Assembly: GCA_964642235.1 (NCBI GenBank)
Contig: CAZXOP010000068.1
Location: forward strand, 1-10,098
Length of the DNA stretch: 10,098 nucleotides
Direction of reading: 5' to 3'
Source of the DNA: CAYSND01 sp964642235
GTDB lineage: Bacteria; Bacteroidota; Bacteroidia; Bacteroidales; UBA932
Shown here: in pieces, positions 1 to 6,092 of the stretch
Layout: the number at the start of each line of letters is the position of its first letter
Position numbering within the stretch: position 1 is the stretch's first letter
Made by a program: the position numbers and the translations under genes
Notes under the pieces: model-generated
Databases searched by the model: none
What the model was told of the DNA's origin: nothing
The model's input: the letters and a program-made list of their open reading frames with translations, nothing else

Positions 1-780
1 CCCGGAGCTTTTAAGGAACTTTGTGGGGATTTGAAAAAGATAACTTCTGTTGAGTTTGTGGATCAAAACCCTATCGGTAAGAGTACACGCTCAAACCCTG
101 CTACTTATCTGAAAATCTATGACGATATCCGCAAACTTTACTCTGACCAGCCTTATGCGAAATTAAACGGATATGGTCATACTCACTTCTCTTTTAATAT
201 TGACGGAGGGAGATGCCCTGAGTGTCTTGGAGAGGGGACCATTAAAATCTCTATGCAATTTATGGCGGATATCACCATTACTTGTGAGTCTTGCGGAGGG
301 AGAAGATTTAAACCCGACATTCTCGAGGTAAGATATAAAGAGAAAAATATCAGCGATATACTCGATATGACTGTGGATGAGGCTTATGATTTCTTCTCAT
401 CGCAGATAGAGCCTCAAGCGAAGCGGATTGCAGAGAAAATTATGCCTCTTAAAGCAGTCGGATTAAACTATGTCCGACTTGGACAGAGTAGCAGCACCCT
501 TAGCGGTGGAGAGAGCCAAAGGGTAAAACTTGCCTATTTTCTTGGAAAAGAGTCGAGTGGAAAGAGAGATAGTCGCGAATCCATCTTTTTTATCTTTGAC
601 GAACCGACCACCGGACTCCATTTCGATGATATTCAGAAACTCCTCGACTCCTTTAACGCCCTTATCGAAAACGGGCACACCATCATAGTCGTAGAGCATA
701 ACCCCTACATCATCCAAGCCGCTGACCACATTATCGAATTAGGTCCCGAAGGGGGCGATAAAGGGGGGTATTTATTGTAA
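1..780 (+). CDS. uvrA: UvrA excinuclease ABC subunit A, C-terminal part (5' end outside the window)
   Basis: UvrA is the DNA-damage-recognition ATPase of the UvrABC nucleotide excision repair complex. The frame is open to base 1, so the TTG/Met at 31 is not a start; about 259 C-terminal residues are present. The fragment begins in the second ABC half with the conserved DQNPIGKSTRSNPATY stretch. A CxxC...CxxC zinc module follows (Cys codons at 214, 223, 283 and 292), then the ABC signature LSGGE (499-513), the Walker B region ending FDEPTTGLHF (Asp at 598) and the switch His in VVEHN (697-699). All elements needed by the second ATPase site are intact. The oddity is the C-terminus: translation stops right after ELGPEGGDKGGYLL, whereas E. 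coli UvrA runs about 25 residues further (GTPE... to the end). Only 8 bases separate this stop from the convergent abiEii stop. Family call is firm; whether this is the main UvrA or a paralog cannot be told from the fragment. Confidence 0.96.
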   Translation, partial: PGAFKELCGDLKKITSVEFVDQNPIGKSTRSNPATYLKIYDDIRKLYSDQPYAKLNGYGHTHFSFNIDGGRCPECLGEGTIKISMQFMADITITCESCGGRRFKPDILEVRYKEKNISDILDMTVDEAYDFFSSQIEPQAKRIAEKIMPLKAVGLNYVRLGQSSSTLSGGESQRVKLAYFLGKESSGKRDSRESIFFIFDEPTTGLHFDDIQKLLDSFNALIENGHTIIVVEHNPYIIQAADHIIELGPEGGDKGGYLL

Positions 781-781
781 G

Positions 782-792
782 GGGGGGATTAA
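782..792. repeat. Left copy of an 11-bp inverted repeat bracketing abiE
   Basis: GGGGGGATTAA here is the exact reverse complement of TTAATCCCCCC at 2528-2538. The left copy sits immediately after the uvrA stop and runs into the abiEii stop codon. It could be a cassette boundary left by insertion. The G tract makes it low in complexity, so chance is possible. Confidence 0.45.
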
Positions 793-1703
793 AGACTACT
801 AAATAATTGTTCTAACTTTCTAAGACCCTCTCTATGCTTAACTATATTTTGCTCCTTGAGTTTTTTAATATTCAGTAATTTCCATCTAACCGAAGGAAAA
901 ATAGAATAATCAAACTCATTCCAAAGAGGTACACCATCTGTAAATGAGAGCAAAAACTCTTTATCTTTAAGGGTCAATGATTTCTGTATGATTTCAATTA
1001 ACTCACCTCTAATATTCTCAAACTCCTCATAAGTAAATTCTTCGTCAGTCATCTCTGAAAATTGACTTTTAAAAACCACTCGTTGATCTATATAATTCGG
1101 ATTGAGAAGTTCATCAAAAGGACGCTTTGAACACAAAAGAAAAAATAAGAAGCCCTGTTTGATTTCATTGGTAAAACCAATTTTTTGCAACATACTTTTC
1201 ACATCAAAAATATCACGTGGATGCTGACGCTCCAATGCAGCATTAAGTTTTCCACCCCACAATTGCCCCTCAGAGACTGTGCTAATTTCACAGAACCTAT
1301 CAAACTCTTCTTCGGCTTTTTTACATAAAGTTTTTACACAAGGTTTTGCAATCAAGCCTCTATTAATCTGATTTACCTCTACTTTTACAGTAGAATACTC
1401 ACGGGTACAAAGCAACTTCAGCTCTTCATCCGCCCTCCTCTCATCTTCAAAACGAATATTAGGAAATATATATATCAATCTGCTTTTCAACTCTTGTAAG
1501 GCACGATTTATCCTGCCCAAATCTTCGTTTCTATCACTGGAAAAAGGGACAAAGGTTAAATCAATATCAACCGATAGTCTAGGCATATTCAAGTGAAACA
1601 AATTGATAGCAGTACCTCCATGCAACACAAAACTTTCATCCTTAGCTATCTCTGTAAGAATATCAATTAATAAAACTACTTGTTTCTTATATACATTCCT
1701 CAT
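789..1703 (-). CDS. abiEii: AbiEii-family nucleotidyltransferase toxin of a type IV toxin-antitoxin system
   Basis: This is the toxin half of an AbiE abortive-infection pair, 304 residues and cytosolic. AbiEii proteins are DNA polymerase beta-like nucleotidyltransferases that arrest growth; related enzymes add nucleotides to tRNA. Visible motifs are HGGTAINLF (residues 28-36), the metal-binding DIDLTF (46-51, preceded by RLSV), a later KVEVN (107-111) that likely supplies the third acidic residue, and RQHPRDIFDV (159-168), the family's typical RDxxDV motif. All key positions appear intact, so the enzyme should be active. The start is ATG at 1703-1701, sharing one base with the TAA of abiEi (TAATG), which implies translational coupling with the antitoxin made first. 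The gene faces uvrA tail to tail. Family call is strong; the cellular target is unknown. Confidence 0.93.
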   Translation of the reverse strand: MRNVYKKQVVLLIDILTEIAKDESFVLHGGTAINLFHLNMPRLSVDIDLTFVPFSSDRNEDLGRINRALQELKSRLIYIFPNIRFEDERRADEELKLLCTREYSTVKVEVNQINRGLIAKPCVKTLCKKAEEEFDRFCEISTVSEGQLWGGKLNAALERQHPRDIFDVKSMLQKIGFTNEIKQGFLFFLLCSKRPFDELLNPNYIDQRVVFKSQFSEMTDEEFTYEEFENIRGELIEIIQKSLTLKDKEFLLSFTDGVPLWNEFDYSIFPSVRWKLLNIKKLKEQNIVKHREGLRKLEQLFSSL

Positions 1704-2461
1704 TATACTAATTCTAATGGTAAGACTAATTTATATTTTGGAACAAGCACACCACTCTCAACCAAGGAGCGATTACCTTTCCCTAAATCTATTTTATCTA
1801 AATCTAAATATCTAAACCATTTATGATTTGCTTTTTCTGCAAAATAAAGAAATAACCTTTTAGTTTTTATAGACTTACAATTCTCTAATAACTCTTGCAC
1901 TTTATCAGGGCGTAGGGATGCCATCCCCTCCATTAACTCAAAACTCTCAATTAAAGGGAATTTGTCGGGACAAAGAGCCAAACATTCCATCATTGCACGG
2001 GCAGGATTAGATATTTTCATAAGCAATTCACCCTCAGTAAAATCAATTAATCCAAGCATTTCATCCTCAAAAAGTGATAACCTGAATATTGTAGTTTTCA
2101 CACCCCAATTGTTCGCTGTGAACCACAGTGGAATCTTAGCTCTTCCACTAACATAAAGAGTGGTTTCGTAAGAATTGATTTGCAAATAATGAGCAAATCC
2201 CTGCAATTCCAACGCCGAACGTCCCCCTACGTGAATAGGTAAATTTTCAATATTTTGTAAAGCAGACAATGCCCCTGCGAGAACAGGAGTGTCACCTGAT
2301 CTTAGCATTGCACCCTTACTTATTGTTTTTAGCCAACCGCTTTTGCGATAAGCTTGTTGGAGCGCATAAGAATACCCCTTGGATAAAAGCCATGAGGGTA
2401 AAAGCACACTCCCTTTTGGTAAAGATTGCAACAATAAGTTTATTTTTGTCTCATTATTCAT
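1703..2461 (-). CDS. abiEi: AbiEi-family antitoxin / autorepressor
   Basis: This is the antitoxin partner of the downstream nucleotidyltransferase, 252 residues. AbiEi proteins carry an N-terminal winged helix-turn-helix that represses their own promoter and a C-terminal domain that confers immunity. The N-terminus (about residues 5-55) has the family look: a K-x-N-LL start, PKGSVLLPSWLLSKGYS, then YRKSGWLKTISKGAMLRSGD. GALSALQN and HVGGRSALELQGFAHYL follow at about 63-93, as in the AbiEi_3 / COG5340 type. Gene order antitoxin then toxin, both on the minus strand, and the one-base TAATG overlap match known abiE operons. ATG at 2461 is chosen because a TAnnTTTG box lies 22 bases upstream and the helix-turn-helix begins close after. 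In this type the antitoxin is thought not to bind the toxin directly (known for AbiE, inferred here). Confidence 0.92.
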   Translation of the reverse strand: MNNETKINLLLQSLPKGSVLLPSWLLSKGYSYALQQAYRKSGWLKTISKGAMLRSGDTPVLAGALSALQNIENLPIHVGGRSALELQGFAHYLQINSYETTLYVSGRAKIPLWFTANNWGVKTTIFRLSLFEDEMLGLIDFTEGELLMKISNPARAMMECLALCPDKFPLIESFELMEGMASLRPDKVQELLENCKSIKTKRLFLYFAEKANHKWFRYLDLDKIDLGKGNRSLVESGVLVPKYKLVLPLELV

Positions 2462-2483
2462 AAATAAATTATAATTACAGGTG

Positions 2484-2491
2484 CAAATATA
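2484..2491 (-). promoter_or_regulatory. Predicted Bacteroidota -7 box for abiEi-abiEii
   Basis: On the minus strand this reads TATATTTG, an exact match to TAnnTTTG, and ends 22 bases before the abiEi ATG. No convincing TTG-type -33 element is seen at the usual spacing. Position and orientation fit a promoter for the two-gene operon. Confidence 0.55.
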
Positions 2492-2521
2492 AACTTTTAT
2501 TGCTAACTTAAAAAACTTTTA
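2491..2521. repeat. Two 9-bp direct repeats over the abiE promoter (candidate AbiEi operator)
   Basis: AAACTTTTA occurs at 2491-2499 and again at 2513-2521, starts 22 bp apart, about two helical turns. The first copy abuts the -7 box and the second covers the region upstream of the expected -33 position. AbiEi proteins bind repeats in their own promoter, so this is a plausible operator. The region is very AT-rich and the repeat short, so chance is a real alternative. Confidence 0.3.
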
Positions 2522-2527
2522 GAATAA

Positions 2528-2538
2528 TTAATCCCCCC
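2528..2538. repeat. Right copy of the 11-bp inverted repeat bracketing abiE
   Basis: TTAATCCCCCC is the exact inverse of 782-792. It lies between the abiE promoter and the stop codon of the small membrane protein gene at 2547, so the two copies enclose the abiE operon and its promoter and nothing else. The outside bases are TA on this side and TAAG on the other. Confidence 0.45.
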
Positions 2539-2546
2539 TACCTTTC

Positions 2547-2870
2547 CTAATTTTTCTTAAATATTTTTGAGAACTTCTCAAAGAGGAGGGGAACCATTAC
2601 ACAGATAATCCCTATAATGTTGATTGTTAGATTAGCGGGGAGGAAATTCATTATTACTAAATAGAGTCCACAGACTAAAAAGAGTGCCATTACAAGTTTC
2701 TTCTCAACGGATATCCCAAGAAGAATATAATAAATCCCGATGACGGAAAACATTACAGTATTAATGATTTTATTGCCTAAGACACCATAATCAAATAACC
2801 AGCCTGAAATCTTAACGGCTATAACGATTAAAAATAAAATGTTAAAAATTTTCAAAAGTATTCTTTTCAT
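2547..2870 (-). CDS. Small four-helix inner-membrane protein of unknown function
   Basis: This is a 107-residue protein I do not recognise. It is almost entirely hydrophobic, with likely membrane helices at about residues 4-22, 36-53, 58-76 and 81-97. The N-terminus is basic (MKRILLK) and the tail positively charged (EKFSKIFKKN), which suggests both ends face the cytoplasm. No catalytic or metal-binding motif is visible. ATG at 2870 is the first Met of the frame, and a TATA-rich leader with a TACATTTG box lies 42 bases upstream. The gene diverges from maeB across a 136-bp region and is read toward the abiE operon, from which it appears independent. The presence of its own promoter-like box and clean membrane segmentation argue that it is real, but its role is open. 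Confidence 0.72.
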   Translation of the reverse strand: MKRILLKIFNILFLIVIAVKISGWLFDYGVLGNKIINTVMFSVIGIYYILLGISVEKKLVMALFLVCGLYLVIMNFLPANLTINIIGIICVMVPLLFEKFSKIFKKN

Positions 2871-2912
2871 AATAATGAATATTGTAATGATTTTATATAA
2901 ACTAACCGATTA

Positions 2913-2920
2913 CAAATGTA
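2913..2920 (-). promoter_or_regulatory. Predicted -7 box for the small membrane protein gene
   Basis: The minus strand reads TACATTTG, matching TAnnTTTG, 42 bases upstream of the ATG at 2870. It forms the left half of a divergent promoter pair with the maeB box at 2947-2954. The -33 element is not clear. Confidence 0.5.
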
Positions 2921-2946
2921 ATAGAAATATTATTAAATATAATATC

Positions 2947-2954
2947 TACTTTTG
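2947..2954 (+). promoter_or_regulatory. Predicted -7 box for maeB
   Basis: TACTTTTG matches TAnnTTTG and ends 52 bases before the maeB ATG, giving a leader of about 45-50 bases without a Shine-Dalgarno sequence. It lies within a short inverted repeat TCTAC-TTTT-GTAGA (2945-2958), which could be chance. No clear -33 element is seen. Confidence 0.5.
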
Positions 2955-3006
2955 TAGAGAATTTTATTAGAGATTTCATTTAGTCATAAATTAAAAAATA
3001 GATACA

Positions 3007-5310
3007 ATGGCAAAATTAACAAAAGAGGATGCACTACTCTATCACTCACAAGGTAAACCGGGCAAAATAGAGGTAAATCCTACTAAACCATATAGTTCAC
3101 AACGAGACCTATCATTAGCATACTCCCCGGGAGTAGCAGAACCCTGTTTAGAAATCAAAAAAGAGGCATCCAATGCATATAAATATACCACAAAAGGGAA
3201 CTTAGTAGCCGTTATATCCAATGGAACGGCTGTTTTGGGATTAGGGGATATTGGAGCAATAGCAGGTAAACCTGTTATGGAGGGAAAAGGGTTATTATTT
3301 AAAATATTTGCCGGAATTGATGTATTTGACATCGAAGTAAACGAAAAAAATCCGGAAAAATTTATAGAAACAGTAAAAGCCATTGCCCCAACTTTCGGTG
3401 GCATTAACTTAGAGGATATAAAAGCGCCTGAATGCTTTGAGATAGAAGAGAGGCTAAAAGCTGAACTTGACATCCCCATTATGCACGATGACCAGCACGG
3501 GACAGCTATAATATCGGCGGCTGGGCTCTTAAATGCACTTGAAATAGTAGGAAAGAAGATAGAGGAGATAAAAATAGTCGTTAATGGTGCCGGTGCAGCA
3601 GCAAATGCTTGTACCAAACTCTATACGACATTAGGAGCAAAACTTGAGAACATAGTAATGGTGGACTCCAAAGGTGTAATAAATACAAAACGCACCGACT
3701 TAAATGAAAGAAAAAGAGCATTCGCCACTGAGAGAGAAATCAGCACCTTAGCAGAGGCACTAATAGATGCCGATATGTTCTTAGGGCTATCGGTGGCAGA
3801 TATCCTGACAGAGGAGATGATAGGGAGTATGAACCATGACCCGATTGTCTTTGCTCTTGCAAATCCAAACCCGGAAATCTCCTACGAGAAGGCTATCAAA
3901 GCACGTCCCGATATTGTTTTCGCAACAGGCAGATCTGACCACCCGAATCAAATAAATAATGTAATAGGATTCCCATATATTTTCCGCGGGGCATTAGATG
4001 TTCGTGCAAATTGCATTAACGAAGAGATGAAAGTGGCTGCTGTCAAGGCTATAGCTGATTTGACCAAAAAGCCTGTACCTGATGTTGTAAATACAGCGTA
4101 TAATGTAAAAAAAATAAGTTTCGGAAGAAACTATATAGTACCTAAGCCCCTCGACCAGAGACTTCTAACCTCAGTGGCACCCGCAGTAGCTAAAGCTGCC
4201 ATCGACTCCGGAGTGGCTGCAATAACTATTGATGATTGGGATGAGTATAACAATAGGTTATTAAAGTTAATGGGAAATGACAACAAACTGCTTCGTCAAT
4301 TCTATGAAACAGCCCGTCAAAACCCTAAACGCGTGGTCTTCTCTGAATCTAATCACGTTAATATGTTAAAAGCTGTGTCAACAGCCCTCTCCGAAGGGAT
4401 ATGCTACCCTATATTACTTGGCAATGAGGAGAAGATAAATAAGTTAGCAACTGAAAATTCTATTGATATTAATGGTATTGAAATTATCAACTTAAGACAT
4501 GACAGAGAAGAGAAGAGACGAGTAAAGTATGCAGAGCTATTATCTGCTAAACGAAAAAGAGAAGGGATGAGTTACGAGGAGGCTTATGAGTTGATGTACG
4601 AGAGAAATTATTTTGGAATGATGATGGTAGAGAGCGGAGAAGCAGATGCTCTGATTACAGGGGTAATTACCAGATACGAAGATGCAGTAAAAGCAGCTAA
4701 AACTGTAATTGGTATCCGTCCAGGCCTCAACACCATAGGGGCGTTACATATTATGGATACTAAAAAAGGGACATTCTTCTTGGCAGATACACTTTTTAAC
4801 CGCCACCCATCCGAAGAGAGCATCTTTGATATAGCAAAATTAACTTACGACACTGTAAAATTCTTCTCTCAGAGTCCCGTAATGGCACTCCTTTCATACT
4901 CAAATTTCGGTTCAGACAATGAGGGGAGCCCTGCTATGATGCAATCGGTGGTCAAACGTCTTCACGAGTTGTGTCCTAATATGGTTGTTGATGGAGAGAT
5001 GCAAGTAAACTTTGCACTTAATAGAGAGCTAAGAGACAATAAATACCCCTTTACCCGTCTATATGGGAAAGAGGTCAATACTTTAATATTCCCTGATATG
5101 GGTTCGGCTAACATAACACAAAAGATGATGTGCGAAATGGGGGTTGCTGAAAAAGTAGGTCCTATACAGATGGGGTTACAAAAACCTGTACATATTTTGG
5201 ATATTGAGAGTTCTGTCCGTAGTATAGTCAATATGACTGCAATAGCTGTTTTAGATGCCATAATTCAGGAGAGAATTGACCATGGTATTGATCAAAGGTG
5301 TTGTGAATAA
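3007..5310 (+). CDS. maeB: NADP-dependent malic enzyme with C-terminal phosphotransacetylase-like domain (MaeB type)
   Basis: The enzyme oxidatively decarboxylates malate to pyruvate, with production of NAD(P)H, in the cytosol. Its 767 residues match the roughly 760 of E. coli MaeB. The N-terminal malic domain shows AYSPGVAEPC with the catalytic Tyr39, Lys94 in MEGKGLLFK, the metal-binding LEDI (135-138) and MHDDQHGTA (159-167). The nucleotide-binding domain has NGAGAAA (193-199), followed by FALANPNPEI and GRSDHPNQINNVIGFPYIFRG. From about residue 428 to the end is a phosphotransacetylase-like domain. In E. coli MaeB this domain is not a working transacetylase but senses acetyl-CoA and related metabolites to regulate activity; the same is inferred here. 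ATG at 3007 puts Tyr39 at the family position. The gene has its own promoter-like box and appears monocistronic. No frameshift or missing catalytic residue is seen. Confidence 0.96.
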   Translation: MAKLTKEDALLYHSQGKPGKIEVNPTKPYSSQRDLSLAYSPGVAEPCLEIKKEASNAYKYTTKGNLVAVISNGTAVLGLGDIGAIAGKPVMEGKGLLFKIFAGIDVFDIEVNEKNPEKFIETVKAIAPTFGGINLEDIKAPECFEIEERLKAELDIPIMHDDQHGTAIISAAGLLNALEIVGKKIEEIKIVVNGAGAAANACTKLYTTLGAKLENIVMVDSKGVINTKRTDLNERKRAFATEREISTLAEALIDADMFLGLSVADILTEEMIGSMNHDPIVFALANPNPEISYEKAIKARPDIVFATGRSDHPNQINNVIGFPYIFRGALDVRANCINEEMKVAAVKAIADLTKKPVPDVVNTAYNVKKISFGRNYIVPKPLDQRLLTSVAPAVAKAAIDSGVAAITIDDWDEYNNRLLKLMGNDNKLLRQFYETARQNPKRVVFSESNHVNMLKAVSTALSEGICYPILLGNEEKINKLATENSIDINGIEIINLRHDREEKRRVKYAELLSAKRKREGMSYEEAYELMYERNYFGMMMVESGEADALITGVITRYEDAVKAAKTVIGIRPGLNTIGALHIMDTKKGTFFLADTLFNRHPSEESIFDIAKLTYDTVKFFSQSPVMALLSYSNFGSDNEGSPAMMQSVVKRLHELCPNMVVDGEMQVNFALNRELRDNKYPFTRLYGKEVNTLIFPDMGSANITQKMMCEMGVAEKVGPIQMGLQKPVHILDIESSVRSIVNMTAIAVLDAIIQERIDHGIDQRCCE

Positions 5311-5337
5311 TTAAAATCAACATCCAAAAAGAAATAT

Positions 5338-5345
5338 TATATTTG
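5338..5345 (+). promoter_or_regulatory. Possible -7 box immediately before the family 2 glycosyltransferase gene
   Basis: TATATTTG matches TAnnTTTG exactly but ends only 5 bases before the ATG at 5351. If used, transcription would begin at or next to the start codon, giving a leaderless mRNA. No -33 TTG is seen at the normal distance. It may instead be chance in an AT-rich gap. Confidence 0.35.
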
Positions 5346-5350
5346 TCGCC

Positions 5351-6088
5351 ATGATAAAAGGGAAAAAGATAATAGTGGTAATGCCTGCATATAATGCCGA
5401 GAAGACATTAGAGCAGACATATTTGGAGATACCAAAAGAGATTGTAGATGAGATAATACTTACTGACGACCATAGTAGAGATGATACTGTAAAAAAGGCT
5501 AAGGCACTTGGTATAAAGGAGGTTATAGTTCACGAGAAGAATAAAGGGTATGGTGGAAATCAAAAAACATGTTATGACCGTGCACTCGAATTAGGGGCAG
5601 ATATAGTTATTATGCTCCACCCCGATTACCAATACACCCCAAAACTGATAGAGTCTATTGCATATATAATAGCAAATGGGGTCTATCCTGTAGTATTTGC
5701 TTCGAGGATACTCGGTAAAGGGGCAAGAAAAGGGGGAATGCCGCTGATTAAATATATCGCCAATAGAGGGCTTACCCTCACTCAAAATATCCTGATAGGC
5801 CAAAAGCTCTCCGAATATCACACAGGTTACCGTGCATATTCTGCAGAGGTGCTCAGAGCCATTAAATACCATAATAACTCCGATGATTTCGTCTTTGACA
5901 ATGAGATCGCAGCTCAAGTATTTTATGCTGGGTATGAGATAGGAGAGGTTACCTGCCCCACTAAATATTTTGATGATGCCTCCTCCATAAATCTTAGAAG
6001 GAGCACTATTTACGGCTTTGGAGTCTTGAGAGTCTCGATAGTCTATAGGTTATGTAAATGGGGTCTGATGAGATCCAAGTTGTTCTAA
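5351..6088 (+). CDS. Family 2 glycosyltransferase, polyprenyl-phosphate sugar synthase-like
   Basis: This is a 245-residue GT-A-fold enzyme that likely transfers a sugar from a nucleotide sugar to a polyprenyl phosphate at the cytoplasmic membrane face. The N-terminus is KIIVVMPAYNAEKTL (PAYN at 12-15), followed by ILTDDHSRDDT (DDHS 39-42, nucleotide-binding acidic residues), NKGYGGNQ (64-71) and MLHPDYQYTP (88-97), which occupies the place of the DxD-containing DADxQ segment in Dpm1-like enzymes. EYHTGYRAYS (155-164) and FDNEI (182-186) follow. There are no membrane helices, so it would be peripheral. The start is ATG 5351, since the next Met (residue 11) lies inside the first beta strand. 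It is the first gene of a unit with an ArnT-like transferase 4 bp downstream, which would consume the lipid-linked sugar. The sugar identity cannot be read. Fold is firm; the polyprenyl acceptor is inferred from similarity and context. Confidence 0.88.
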   Translation: MIKGKKIIVVMPAYNAEKTLEQTYLEIPKEIVDEIILTDDHSRDDTVKKAKALGIKEVIVHEKNKGYGGNQKTCYDRALELGADIVIMLHPDYQYTPKLIESIAYIIANGVYPVVFASRILGKGARKGGMPLIKYIANRGLTLTQNILIGQKLSEYHTGYRAYSAEVLRAIKYHNNSDDFVFDNEIAAQVFYAGYEIGEVTCPTKYFDDASSINLRRSTIYGFGVLRVSIVYRLCKWGLMRSKLF

Positions 6089-6092
6089 AAAA

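Noticed and set aside
31..33. TTG codon as a start for the left-edge UvrA protein
   Set aside because: The frame is open to base 1 and the upstream residues continue the UvrA sequence, so this is an internal Leu codon of a partial gene.
750..800. A single-base slip in the G tracts as the cause of the short UvrA tail
   Set aside because: Reading the other frame past the first G tract gives IYCKGGIKDY and then a stop, with no resemblance to the normal GTPE tail, so a simple frameshift does not restore the protein.
1603..1815. Plus-strand open frame across the abiEi-abiEii junction
   Set aside because: It lies opposite two well-supported genes and shows no recognisable motif.
2566..2582. 17-base palindrome TTTGAGAACTTCTCAAA near the 3' end of the small membrane protein gene
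   Set aside because: It lies in coding sequence (FEKFSK), has no U tract in either direction and would need a very tight loop; probably chance.
2945..2958. TCTAC-TTTT-GTAGA inverted repeat over the maeB -7 box as an operator
   Set aside because: The arms are only 5 bp and the centre is part of the promoter box itself, so there is too little to claim a regulator site.
3042..3617. Long open frame of 191 codons on the minus strand inside maeB
   Set aside because: It is antisense to the conserved malic-enzyme catalytic domain, has low-complexity Ser/Ile/Pro-rich content, and has no promoter box or neighbouring partner. Treated as a shadow of maeB.
5591..5917. Minus-strand open frame inside the family 2 glycosyltransferase
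   Set aside because: Antisense to conserved catalytic motifs and without family-like features.
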